Both the position numbers and the translations under genes were made by a program. A stretch of DNA of 47,637 bases from Actinomadura bangladeshensis. Its GTDB lineage: Bacteria; Actinomycetota; Actinomycetes; Streptosporangiales; Streptosporangiaceae. The number at the start of each line of letters is the position of its first letter. The first letter of the stretch is position 1. The DNA is taken from the NCBI RefSeq assembly GCF_004348335.1, contig NZ_SMJW01000023.1, forward strand, positions 1 through 47,637. The letters are read 5' to 3'. Shown in pieces: positions 23,322-30,958 of this stretch. The notes under the pieces were generated by a model. It saw only the letters and a list, made by a program, of their open reading frames with translations. It did not search any database and was not told where the DNA came from.

Positions 23322-23807
23322 ATGTTGGACACCGCACCGCTCCAGGACGCCTACCGCGAACTGCTGGACGCCGCCGCCACCGTGGCCGGCTCCGACCCCG
23401 GCCCCGTCCCGCCGCCCGGCGAATGGGACGCCGACCAGATCCTGGCGCACACCGTGCTGATCAACAACGCCACCATCGCGGCCGTCTCCTCCGCCGCGAC
23501 GGGCACGGTCACGACCTACGACAACCGCCTGGCGCAGGACGCGTGGACCATCGACCACGTCATCACGCTCACCGGCCGCGGCGCGGAACTGCGGGACCGC
23601 GTCCGTCACCAGGCGGACGCCCTGTGCGCGCTCGCGATGTCATGCAGCGAGGCCGAGCTCAACACGCCCGTGCCCACCCTGCTCCTGTCCAAGGACCAAG
23701 TCCTGGTCGACGAGTTTCTGCCGCTGCGAGACCTCGTCACCGGCCTCGCGGAGGCGGAACTCCCGGGCCACACCCGGCAGCTCCTGGCCCTGTCCGCGTC
23801 CGACTAG
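23322..23807 (+). CDS. Uncharacterised protein, possibly DinB-like helical bundle
   Basis: 161 residues, mostly helical: LQDAYRELLDAAATVAG, WDADQILAHTVLINNATIAAV, a middle segment with TIDHVITLTGRGAELRDRVR, then DEFLPLRDLVTGLAEAELPGHTRQLLAL. The W-x-x-x-Q-I-L-A-H pattern near the start recalls DinB/mycothiol-dependent bundles, but the usual metal His triad is not evident, so I do not name an activity. GGAGGA stands about 8 nt before the ATG. It lies 24 nt after the ArsR-AHSA1 gene on the same strand and is almost surely in its operon. Confidence 0.65.
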   Translation: MLDTAPLQDAYRELLDAAATVAGSDPGPVPPPGEWDADQILAHTVLINNATIAAVSSAATGTVTTYDNRLAQDAWTIDHVITLTGRGAELRDRVRHQADALCALAMSCSEAELNTPVPTLLLSKDQVLVDEFLPLRDLVTGLAEAELPGHTRQLLALSASD

Positions 23808-23837
23808 CCGAACATTTGCCGCAGGCTGCCGAAATCC

Positions 23838-24320
23838 TTACCGGGCGGGCTCGGCACGCCGGCTCGGGGACGAACGATCCGCCACGACCGCGTAGCGGAC
23901 GCGGAATCCGATTCCCGCCAGGCCGAGCGCGGCGGCCGCAGGGGTGAGGTAGGCGGGCACCGAGGAGGTGGCATAGCTTCCGCCGCCGTTGAGACGGCAT
24001 TCGAAGCGAAGCGGGACGAAGTCGATCCCGTAGTCGACCACGTGCATCGCTTTGGCCATGCCCGCGGAGCGGCAGGGCAGCAGCGGTGACGAGTCGGCCC
24101 CGCCGTCCTCCGCGGACATGACGTCGGAGAACACCAGCAACATGCCCCAGACGTACACGCCGGTCGCCACGGCGCCGGCCAGGAGCGCGGCGACCTTCCA
24201 CGGGACGCCCGGCGAGCGCCGCTTCCGCGAAACACCCAGGACGAGGCCCCGGACGAAGAGGACAGGGGTGATGACCAGCCCGGCCAGGATGCCGAGAAGC
24301 AGAACGATCACCGACACCAT
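23838..24320 (-). CDS. Hypothetical membrane protein with three TM segments
   Basis: 160 residues. TM1 (about 3-27, VSVIVLLLGILAGLVITPVL), a basic loop (SRKRRSPG), TM2 (about 42-63), an external loop of about 60 residues with two cysteines (LLPCRSAG and RFECRLNG) that could form a disulfide, then TM3 (about 128-145) and a basic Ser/Arg tail. No family recognised. The ATG follows a G-rich sequence; sequence upstream of it on that strand has no similarity to an exported protein. It converges with the previous gene over 30 nt that show no strong hairpin. Confidence 0.6.
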   Translation of the reverse strand: MVSVIVLLLGILAGLVITPVLFVRGLVLGVSRKRRSPGVPWKVAALLAGAVATGVYVWGMLLVFSDVMSAEDGGADSSPLLPCRSAGMAKAMHVVDYGIDFVPLRFECRLNGGGSYATSSVPAYLTPAAAALGLAGIGFRVRYAVVADRSSPSRRAEPAR

Positions 24321-24451
24321 GGTCCCCCGCCGATCCACGCCATGAGTCGCCTCAAGGATGACAAAACTCCGCAATCCTGGCAGAGACCTGGCCGTCCCCG
24401 CCAACCGGACGGGGCGAGCGCGGCCGGTCGTCCTAGCGGCGGAGGTCGCGT

Positions 24452-24634
24452 TCAGCCGAGGACGAGGGGAAGCCTCGCGGACAGCTTCCCGAGCAGGGCC
24501 TTCTCCGCGTCCGTCGGGGGCCGGCGGCCGGTTCCGACGAGCAGCGCGTCCCGGTCGGAGAGCGCGGCCGGGAGCGGTGTTCCCGCGATCTTCTCCAGCA
24601 TCGCGCGTGCGGCTGCCAAGGTTTCGGCGGCCAA
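24452..24634 (-). CDS. Doubtful small ORF or gene remnant
   Basis: 60 codons reading AARAMLEKIAGTPLP, then LSDRDALLVGTGRRPPTDAEKALLGKLSARLPLVLG in outline. The only start is a TTG inside a 15-bp direct repeat (CCAAGGTTTCGGCGG twice, about 24618-24648), and no ribosome site is visible. Amino-acid use is gene-like, so it could be the tail of a lost gene or a real small protein; I do not recognise it. The rest of 24321-24699 shows nothing else. Confidence 0.25.
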   Translation of the reverse strand: MAAETLAAARAMLEKIAGTPLPAALSDRDALLVGTGRRPPTDAEKALLGKLSARLPLVLG

Positions 24635-24699
24635 GGTTTCGGCGGGCGGGGCGCTCTAGTGCCCGTCGTCCGGCATTGATGCAGGTCGACGGAAAAGGG

Positions 24700-24728
24700 T
24701 TGGACGGACGGCGCCCGGGTGTTAACGT
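24700..24728 (+). promoter_or_regulatory. Promoter of the leader peptide-hydrolase unit
   Basis: TTGGAC (24700-24705), 17-nt spacer, TAACGT (24723-24728). Spacing is ideal, and the predicted start near 24735 leaves about 31 nt before the leader ATG. Confidence 0.6.
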
Positions 24729-24765
24729 GCCGGAGGCCGTGACATCACGCGAGGAGGTGAGACCC

Positions 24766-24810
24766 ATGAACGCTGTATCGATGTGGGTGCTCCCTCGTCG
24801 TTCACGGTAG
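24766..24810 (+). CDS. 14-residue leader peptide
   Basis: ATG to TAG encodes MNAVSMWVLPRRSR. A strong AGGAGG stands 7-12 nt before the ATG, much better than the ribosome site of the following gene. A good promoter lies upstream, and the peptide ends 65 nt before the hydrolase start. The end is basic (PRRSR) with a single Trp, as in some ribosome-stalling leaders. The coding sequence contains one arm of alternative stem-loops (see next entry). No database check was possible. Confidence 0.5.
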   Translation: MNAVSMWVLPRRSR

Positions 24811-24861
24811 GGCGATCGACGCAGGGGTCGCCGGGAGCGCCGCAGCAGGCAAGGCACTCCC
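24786..24861 (+). promoter_or_regulatory. Alternative stem-loops resembling a translational attenuator
   Basis: Segment 1, GGTGCTCCC (24786-24794) inside the leader ORF, can pair with segment 2, GGGAGCGCC (24833-24841), over 9 bp with one G-U. Segment 2 can instead pair with segment 3, GGCACTCCC (24853-24861), over 9 bp with one mismatch, directly next to the AAAGG ribosome site of the hydrolase (24863-24867). The pairings exclude each other, so ribosome position on the leader could change access to the second start. Confidence 0.45.
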
Positions 24862-24875
24862 GAAAGGCAGAACCC

Positions 24876-25655
24876 ATGAGCTCTGTACCCGTTCATTCCG
24901 TGCGTTTCCTTGCGGAGACATCGTCCGGCGGTGTCCTCGAACGCGAATTCTCCGTGGGCGACATCCCCGGCATGCTCTGGACGCCCGCCTCCGGCGGCGA
25001 CCGCGCCCCGCTCGTCCTGGTGGGGCACGGCGGCGGCCGTGACAGCAAGGCCCCGCCGACGGCCGGCCGCGCCCGCCTCCTCGTCACCCGCTGCGGTTTC
25101 AACGTCGCGGCCATCGACGCGCCCGGCCACGGCGACCGTCCGCGCACCGAGACCGACGACCGGGAGATCGCCGCGATGCAGGCGGCGATGGCCTCGGGCG
25201 AGCCGGTCGGCCCGATCGTCGTCCCCTACAACCTGCATCTGGCGGAGCGCGCCGTGCCGGAATGGCAGGCGACCCTCGACGCCCTCCAGCAGCTGCCCGA
25301 GATCGGCGACGAGGGCCCGGTCGGCTACTACGGCCTCAACATGGGGACCGCGATCGGGATGCCGCTGACGGCGGCCGACCCCAGGATCACCGCCGCGGCG
25401 TTCGGCATCTTCTGGCACAACGAGTACCTCGCCGAGGTGGCGAGCCGCATCACCGTCCCGGTGGAGTTCGCGCTCCAGTGGGACGACCAGCACATCCCGC
25501 GCCAATCCGGCCTCGCGCTGTTCGACGCCTTCGCCTCGAAGGAGAAGACGCTGCACGCGAACGCGGGCACGCACAAGGAGGTGCCCAGGTTCGAATCCGA
25601 CAGCGCCGTGCGGTTCTTCGGCCGGCACCTGACCGGCGCCGCGTCAGCGGCCTGA
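24876..25655 (+). CDS. Alpha/beta hydrolase-fold protein with Asn at the nucleophile position
   Basis: 259 residues, dienelactone-hydrolase-like fold. LVLVGHGGGRDSKAPP forms the oxyanion region (44-61), APGHGDRP follows strand 4, and the nucleophile elbow reads GYYGLNMGT (150-158), with Asn155 where relatives have Ser (G-x-S-x-G). Acid Asp203 or Asp204 (QWDDQHIP) and His233 (AGTHKEVP) are present. Without Ser the classic esterase mechanism is not available; the protein may bind rather than cleave its ligand, or use another chemistry. ATG chosen for AAAGG 8 nt upstream and because the preceding in-frame codons overlap the attenuator. Preceded by a leader peptide and followed by a strong terminator, so it is a self-contained unit. 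Confidence 0.8.
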   Translation: MSSVPVHSVRFLAETSSGGVLEREFSVGDIPGMLWTPASGGDRAPLVLVGHGGGRDSKAPPTAGRARLLVTRCGFNVAAIDAPGHGDRPRTETDDREIAAMQAAMASGEPVGPIVVPYNLHLAERAVPEWQATLDALQQLPEIGDEGPVGYYGLNMGTAIGMPLTAADPRITAAAFGIFWHNEYLAEVASRITVPVEFALQWDDQHIPRQSGLALFDAFASKEKTLHANAGTHKEVPRFESDSAVRFFGRHLTGAASAA

Positions 25656-25661
25656 CGTGAT

Positions 25662-25699
25662 CGGTATCGGCGTCCACCGGCGTGTGGGCGCCGATACCG
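25662..25699. terminator. Bidirectional hairpin terminator
   Basis: Arms 25662-25677 and 25684-25699 pair over 16 bp (one G-U wobble) with a 6-nt loop CGGCGT, 6 nt after the hydrolase stop and 14 nt beyond the stop of the convergent kinase gene. Confidence 0.75.
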
Positions 25700-25713
25700 G
25701 CCGGTCCGGCGTT

Positions 25714-27609
25714 TCAGCCGGCGCCGACCACCCAGTCCAGCGCGCGGCGGCTCTCCGCTGTTTCGGGGTGGTCCGGGCCGAGAACCCGCGACCGCGTTTC
25801 CCAGACCGCGCGCAGATGCGCCTGAGCGTCCTCGAACCGGCCCAGCTTCCCGAGGGACCAGCCGAGCACGAAGCGGCTGTCCAGCGTCTGCGGGTGGTCC
25901 GGACCGAGGATCTGCGCCCGGCCCTCCCACGCCGCGCGCAGATGAGCCTCCCCCTCCAGGTACCGTCCCAGCCGCTCCAGCGTCCAGCCGAGGACGTGGC
26001 GGTTGGCCAGGGTCGAGGAGGCGTCCGGGCCCAAGGCCTCCGCCCGCCCTTCCCAGGACGCGCGCAGATGCGGCTCGGCCTCCTCGTACCGCCCCATCGC
26101 CGTCAGCATCCACCCCAGCTCATAGCGACTGCTCAGGGTTTCCGGATGACCGGTGCCCAGGAGCCGCACCCGCATCTCCCACGTGCCGCGCAGATGCGCC
26201 ACGCCCTCCTCGGCCCGCCGCAGGTCTTCGGAAGCCCGCCCGTGCAGTCCCATGACGCGACCGAGGTTGTGGCGACCGCGCAGGGTCCGGGGATCGTCGG
26301 CGCCCAGGACCCGCTGAAGCCCCTCCCACACCTCACGCAGGTGCTCCTCGGCCTCCGCGAGGCGTCCCAGCCCTTCCAGCGCCCAGCCGAGCATGTGGCG
26401 GCTGTCGAGCGTCTCGGGGTCGTCGGGGCCCAGCACCCGCGCCCGGTCCCGCCACGCCGCGAGCAGATGCTCTTCGGCCTCCGCGCCCCGTCCGGACATC
26501 TCCAGGGCCCAGCCCAGCGCATGGCGGCTCGCGAGGCTGTCGGGGTGCTCCGGACCGAGGACGCGCGTCCGGTCCCTCCATACTCCGCGCAGGTAGGCCG
26601 CCGCCTCCTCGTGCCGCTCCAGCGTCGTCAGGAAGCAGCCGAGTTCATGCCGGCCGTCCAGGGTGCCGGGATGATCGGGGCCCATCGTCCGCAGGCGCTC
26701 CTCCACCTCCTGACGCAGTTCCATCTCGCCGAGCAGCGTCGCATCGGCGCCGGTCTCGGTGATCTCCTTGGTCGGGTCGGCGTCCTGGTGGTCACCACCG
26801 GGGATCGTGGCCTGGAGCGTCGCGGACGTGCCCCGGTGGCCGAGCATCGCGAGAAGCGCTTCCGTGGCGTCCGGACGCCGCTCCGGGTCCTTCGCCAGAG
26901 CGGCTTCGACCAGGTCGCGCATCGTCTGCGGGAGGTCCGGCAGATCGACCTCACCGTGGACGACCTGCCACATGCACGCCGCCGGCGACTCTCCCCCGAA
27001 GGCGTTCCCGCCCGTCGCGGCGAACACCATGGTGGCGGCCCAGGAGAAGAGGTCCGACGCCGGGCCGACCGCCTTCCCGGCGACCTGCTCGGGAGACATG
27101 TAGGCGGGCGTGCCGATCAGCCCGCTGGACGACGCGCTGGCGGCCTCCGCGGCACGGGCGATGCCGAAGTCGATCACGCGGGGCCCGTCCGGGCCCATCA
27201 GCACGTTGTTGGGCTTGAAGTCGCGGTGGACGATGCCGGCCTGATGAATCGCCGACAGCGCCGAGAGCGTGCTGACCGCCAGCCGCTCCAGCGCCCCGTG
27301 GTCACGCGGCCCCTCGCTGACCACGAGTTCCCTGAGCGACTTCCCCGGGACGTACTCACTGACGATGTAGGCGACGCCTTCGCTGGAACCGACGTCCAGC
27401 ACCCGCGCCGTGCAGAACTGGGCGACCCGCCGAGCGGACTCCGCCTCCCGCAGGAAGCGCCTCACAGCGCGTTCGTCCTCGGCGAACCCGCCATGCAGGA
27501 CCTTCACCGCGACCTGGGCACCGTCCGGCGCCTCACCGAGGTGAACGACCCCTTGCCCGCCCCTGCCGAGGACCCCGACCAGCCGGTAGCCGCCGAGCCA
27601 CTCAGACAT
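25714..27609 (-). CDS. Ser/Thr protein kinase with C-terminal TPR array
   Basis: 631 residues. The N-terminal Hanks-type kinase domain (about 5-260) has Gly loop GRGGQG, VAVKVL with the ATP Lys, VHRDFKPNNVL catalytic loop, VIDFGIA (DFG) and GTPAYMSPEQV activation segment; all key residues are present. A short linker is followed by about seven to eight 42-residue TPR-like repeats (about 300-625), each with the pattern VLGPDHPxTLxSRxxLGWxLxxLGRxxEAExHLRxxWE, close to the FxTPR/TPR_10-12 type. There is no membrane segment, unlike PknB, so it is soluble. TPRs likely bind partners or ligands. The ATG (27609) is chosen over a GTG two codons earlier. It diverges from a 55-residue ORF. Confidence 0.88.
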   Translation of the reverse strand: MSEWLGGYRLVGVLGRGGQGVVHLGEAPDGAQVAVKVLHGGFAEDERAVRRFLREAESARRVAQFCTARVLDVGSSEGVAYIVSEYVPGKSLRELVVSEGPRDHGALERLAVSTLSALSAIHQAGIVHRDFKPNNVLMGPDGPRVIDFGIARAAEAASASSSGLIGTPAYMSPEQVAGKAVGPASDLFSWAATMVFAATGGNAFGGESPAACMWQVVHGEVDLPDLPQTMRDLVEAALAKDPERRPDATEALLAMLGHRGTSATLQATIPGGDHQDADPTKEITETGADATLLGEMELRQEVEERLRTMGPDHPGTLDGRHELGCFLTTLERHEEAAAYLRGVWRDRTRVLGPEHPDSLASRHALGWALEMSGRGAEAEEHLLAAWRDRARVLGPDDPETLDSRHMLGWALEGLGRLAEAEEHLREVWEGLQRVLGADDPRTLRGRHNLGRVMGLHGRASEDLRRAEEGVAHLRGTWEMRVRLLGTGHPETLSSRYELGWMLTAMGRYEEAEPHLRASWEGRAEALGPDASSTLANRHVLGWTLERLGRYLEGEAHLRAAWEGRAQILGPDHPQTLDSRFVLGWSLGKLGRFEDAQAHLRAVWETRSRVLGPDHPETAESRRALDWVVGAG

Positions 27610-27721
27610 CCTCACCCCAGCAGTTCGGTCAGCAGAAAGATCCCATCACACCACGGCAAAGAAGAACACGGCCGCCGGTACAGGCATGTCCAAAATGCAC
27701 CCAAGGCGGCATCATGGCGAT

Positions 27722-27889
27722 ATGAGCGCTGATCAACGGCACGAGGACACGGCCGACCGGTGGCGAGAGCTACCGCCGCACATCCGGCTGGAGGACACGG
27801 TGGCCGTTCAGGAGATTCCCCCTAAGCCCCAGGTCATCGCAGACTCGGGCCGCTTCGAGATCGACGAGGCCATCCGCTACCCCGGCTGA
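27722..27889 (+). CDS. Small hypothetical protein, 55 residues
   Basis: Acidic, soluble: ADRWRELPPHIRLEDTVAVQ, then EIPPKPQVIADSGRFEIDEAIRYPG in two parts. No domain recognised. It starts 112 nt from the divergent kinase gene; CATCAT about 8 nt before the ATG could be the -10 of a leaderless mRNA. Composition and third-position GC fit a real gene. It converges with deoA over 26 nt. Confidence 0.55.
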   Translation: MSADQRHEDTADRWRELPPHIRLEDTVAVQEIPPKPQVIADSGRFEIDEAIRYPG

Positions 27890-27915
27890 CCGCCGGGGAA
27901 ACGCGGGATGCCGGG

Positions 27916-29190
27916 TCAGGCGATTCGGTCGATGATCAATGGGTGGAGGGACGGGGTTCCGCCGTCGGCGATCTCGTAGGCGCCTTCCAAGGACTCCAGG
28001 GCTCGGGGCAGGCGGGTCTCGTCGTCGGTGTGGAGGGTCAGGAGGGGTTGGCCCTCCTTGACGGTGTCGCCCGGCTTGGCGTGGCAGATGACGCCCGCGC
28101 CGAACGAGACCGGGTCCTCCTTGCGGGCGCGGCCCGCGCCCAGGCGCCACGCCGCCACGCCGACTCCGTAGGCGTCCAGCTCCGTCAGGACGCCGGAGGA
28201 CGGGGCCGCGACCGTGTGGGTCTCGCGGGCGGACGGCAGCGGCGCGTCCGGGTCGCCGCCCTGGGCGGTGATCATGCGGCGCCAGACGTCCATGGCGGAG
28301 CCGTCCTTCAGCGCGTCCGCCGGGTCCTTCGAGGTCAGGCCGGCGGCGGCGAGCATCTCGCGGGCCAGGGTCAGGGTCAGCTCGACCACGTCGGACGGTC
28401 CGCCGCCGGCGAGAACCTCGACCGATTCCGCGACCTCGACGGCGTTACCCACCGCGTTGCCGAGCGGACGGTCCATGGCGGTCAGCAGGGCGATCGTGCG
28501 GAGGCCGTGGTCGGTGCCGATCGCGACCATCGTCTCGGCCAGTTCGCGGGCGTCCTCGGCCGTCTTCATGAAGGCGCCGGAGCCGACCTTCACGTCCAGC
28601 ACCAGGGCGCCCGTGCCCTCGGCGATCTTCTTCGACATGATCGAGGAGGCGATCAGCGGGATCGACTCGACCGTGCCCGTCACGTCGCGGAGCGCGTACA
28701 GCTTGCGGTCGGCCGGGGCCAGGCCGCTGCCCGCCGCGCAGATCACCGCGCCCGCGGACCGCAGGACGTCCAGCATCTCCGCGTTCGACAGCGACGCCTT
28801 CCAGCCCGGGATCGACTCCAGCTTGTCGAGCGTCCCGCCGGTGTGGCCGAGGCCGCGGCCCGACAACTGCGGGACGGCGGCGCCGCACGCGGCCACCAGC
28901 GGTGCCAGCGGCAAGGTGATCTTGTCGCCGACGCCGCCCGTCGAGTGCTTGTCGGTGGTCGGGCGGTCGAGGGACGACCAGTCCATCCGCTCGCCCGACC
29001 GGATCATCGCCTCCGTCCAGCGGGCCACCTCGGGACGGGTCATGCCGTTCAGCAGGACCGCCATCGCCAGCGCCGACATCTGCTCCTCGGCGATCGCGCC
29101 CCGCGTGTAGGCGTCGACCGCCCAGTCGATCTGCGCGGGGGTCAGCTCGCCCCCGTCGCGCTTGGCGCGGATGACGTCAATGGCGTCCAC
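27916..29190 (-). CDS. deoA: Thymidine phosphorylase
   Basis: Pyrimidine-nucleoside phosphorylase, 424 residues, splitting (deoxy)thymidine/uridine with phosphate. Family features: IRAKRDGGELTPAQIDW at the start, the glycosyltransferase-family-3 signature around SGRGLGHTGGTLDKLES, DKHSTGGVGDKITLPLAP for phosphate binding, LIASSIMSKKIAEGTGALVLDVKVG with the lid, and a C-terminal domain with AKPGDTVKEGQPLLTLH. It starts 3 nt after the cdd stop and is last in the uptake/salvage operon. Confidence 0.94.
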   Translation of the reverse strand: MDAIDVIRAKRDGGELTPAQIDWAVDAYTRGAIAEEQMSALAMAVLLNGMTRPEVARWTEAMIRSGERMDWSSLDRPTTDKHSTGGVGDKITLPLAPLVAACGAAVPQLSGRGLGHTGGTLDKLESIPGWKASLSNAEMLDVLRSAGAVICAAGSGLAPADRKLYALRDVTGTVESIPLIASSIMSKKIAEGTGALVLDVKVGSGAFMKTAEDARELAETMVAIGTDHGLRTIALLTAMDRPLGNAVGNAVEVAESVEVLAGGGPSDVVELTLTLAREMLAAAGLTSKDPADALKDGSAMDVWRRMITAQGGDPDAPLPSARETHTVAAPSSGVLTELDAYGVGVAAWRLGAGRARKEDPVSFGAGVICHAKPGDTVKEGQPLLTLHTDDETRLPRALESLEGAYEIADGGTPSLHPLIIDRIA

Positions 29191-29193
29191 GGA

Positions 29194-29598
29194 TCACGCT
29201 CTCTCGATCAGGTCGTCGGGGCCGAACGCGTCCGGCAGGACGTCCGACATGGGCAGGATGCCGCGGACGGTCTCCAGCAGCATCGGGGCGCCGCCGTGCT
29301 CCCAGAGGAGCTGGCGGCAGCGCCCGCAGGGCATCACCGGGTCGCCGTGCTTGTCGACGACCGCGACGGCGACGAGCCGGGGCCGCGCCGACGAGCCGGG
29401 GCCGTGCAGCGCCGACACGAGCGAGCACTCCGCGCAGAGCCCGACCCCGTACGAGGCGTTCTCCACGTTGCACCCGGTGATGACCCGGCCGTCGTCGGTC
29501 AGGGCGGCGGCGCCGACCGGGAAACCGGAGTACGGGCAGTACGCGCGGGTCATCGCCTCCCGCGCGGCGTCGCGCAGGGCCGGCCAGTCGATCTCCAT
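29194..29598 (-). CDS. cdd: Cytidine deaminase
   Basis: 134-residue Zn enzyme deaminating (deoxy)cytidine to (deoxy)uridine, whose product DeoA can split. Zn and catalytic motif GCNVENASYG and LCAECSLVSAL give Cys and Glu; PCGRCRQLL gives the other two Cys, as in tetrameric Cdd. YCPYSGFPVGAA precedes. ATG at 29598 is chosen, 4 nt after the stop of the upstream permease; a GTG at 29616 would overlap it by 14 nt. Confidence 0.94.
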   Translation of the reverse strand: MEIDWPALRDAAREAMTRAYCPYSGFPVGAAALTDDGRVITGCNVENASYGVGLCAECSLVSALHGPGSSARPRLVAVAVVDKHGDPVMPCGRCRQLLWEHGGAPMLLETVRGILPMSDVLPDAFGPDDLIERA

Positions 29599-29602
29599 GT
29601 CC

Positions 29603-30958
29603 TTATCGTGCCTCACCGCGGCGGTACTGGATCCCGTTGGCGGCGGGCATGCGGAGCCGCTGGCTGGCCAGGGCCAGGACGAGCAGCGTCGTCAGGTGCG
29701 GCGTGAAGGAGACCAGCTCGCCGGGGACGATCTCGCTCATCAGGAACCAGGCGAGCAGCCCGGCGGCCGACACCAGCGCCAGCACCGCGCCGAGGTAGGC
29801 GTTGCGCATCTCGCGGCGGTTCAGGTCACTGGCGAGCTCGCCGCGCAGCCGGTTCGCGCGGATCCCCTGCCACACCGCGACGGCGACCAGCAGCACCGCC
29901 ACGAACAGCAGCAGCGCGTGGACGGACTGCCCGCCGCCGCGCACGTTCATCGCGTCGGTGTACCCGAACAGCAGCGAGCCCGCGGTGAGCCCGCCCGGAC
30001 GCCAGTTGCCGAAGATCATGGCGGCGAGGCCGATGAAGCCGCGGCCGTTGGTCTGGCCGTCCTGGTAGAGCGGGGCGGCGACGGTGACGAGGAACGCGCC
30101 GGCCAGGCCGGAGAACGCGCCGGAGATGACCACGGCGGCGTACTTCATCCGGTACACCTGCACGCCGAGCGACTCGGCGGCGTACGGGTCCTCGCCGCAG
30201 GAGCGGATGCGCAGGCCGAACGGGGTCCGCCACAGGATCAGGAAGCTCAGCGGGACGAGCAGCAGCGACACGAGCGTCAGCAGCGACATGTCGCTGGTCA
30301 GCCCGCGGACGATGCCGGCGACGTCGGAGAGCAGGAACCAGTGGTGGCCCTCCAGCGAGCCGAGCCAGTCGGGACTCTGCCAGTCGCCTATCTTGCCGCC
30401 GGACAGCACCGGCAGCGTCAACGTCATGATCGGATCGACCGGTGGCGACTGCCGGGGCCCGCCGCCGAGCGCCTTCGCCGCGCCGGTGTCGAAGATCAGC
30501 CCGGCGAGGAACTGCGTCAGCCCCAGCCCCAGGATGTTGATCGCGACGCCGGACACGATGTGGTCGACGCCGAACGACACCGTCGCGATGGCGTGCAGCA
30601 GGCCGCCGAGCGCGCCGCCGATGATCCCGGCGAGGACGCCGATCCACGGGCCCCACTGGTAGCCGGCCCACGCACCCGTCCAGGTGCCGAGGATCATCAT
30701 GCCCTCGAGGCCGATGTTGATCACGCCGGACCGCTCCGACCAGAGCCCGCCGAGGCCGGCGAGGAAGATCGGCACGGCGAGGCGCAGCGCGGCGCTGACC
30801 GTCCCGCTGGACGTCACCGGGTCGGCGTCGTCGATCACGCGGACCAGCGACAGCAGCACCAGCAGCCCGGAGATGATCAGCGCGTAGTGCGGCCAGCGCA
30901 ACTGGATCTTGCGGGTGCCGGCCTTCACGGCGGCCACCGTCTCGGTCGCGGCGCTCAT
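29603..30958 (-). CDS. ABC transporter permease, nucleoside (BMP-linked) type, subunit 2
   Basis: 451 residues, about ten membrane segments, BPD_transp_2 family. The GLWSERSGVINIGLEGMMILGTW and SFGVDHIVSGVAINILGLGLTQFLAG blocks are typical, and FGLRIRSCGEDPYAAESLGV forms the coupling loop with the EAA-like Gly. Pairs with the other permease and the double ATPase to import nucleosides bound by the BMP lipoprotein. Start overlaps the previous stop by 4 nt (ATGA). Confidence 0.88.
   Translation of the reverse strand: MSAATETVAAVKAGTRKIQLRWPHYALIISGLLVLLSLVRVIDDADPVTSSGTVSAALRLAVPIFLAGLGGLWSERSGVINIGLEGMMILGTWTGAWAGYQWGPWIGVLAGIIGGALGGLLHAIATVSFGVDHIVSGVAINILGLGLTQFLAGLIFDTGAAKALGGGPRQSPPVDPIMTLTLPVLSGGKIGDWQSPDWLGSLEGHHWFLLSDVAGIVRGLTSDMSLLTLVSLLLVPLSFLILWRTPFGLRIRSCGEDPYAAESLGVQVYRMKYAAVVISGAFSGLAGAFLVTVAAPLYQDGQTNGRGFIGLAAMIFGNWRPGGLTAGSLLFGYTDAMNVRGGGQSVHALLLFVAVLLVAVAVWQGIRANRLRGELASDLNRREMRNAYLGAVLALVSAAGLLAWFLMSEIVPGELVSFTPHLTTLLVLALASQRLRMPAANGIQYRRGEAR

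Noticed and set aside
8340..27889. Prophage or integrative element
   Set aside because: No integrase, recombinase, relaxase, phage structural gene, tRNA or flanking direct repeats are visible.
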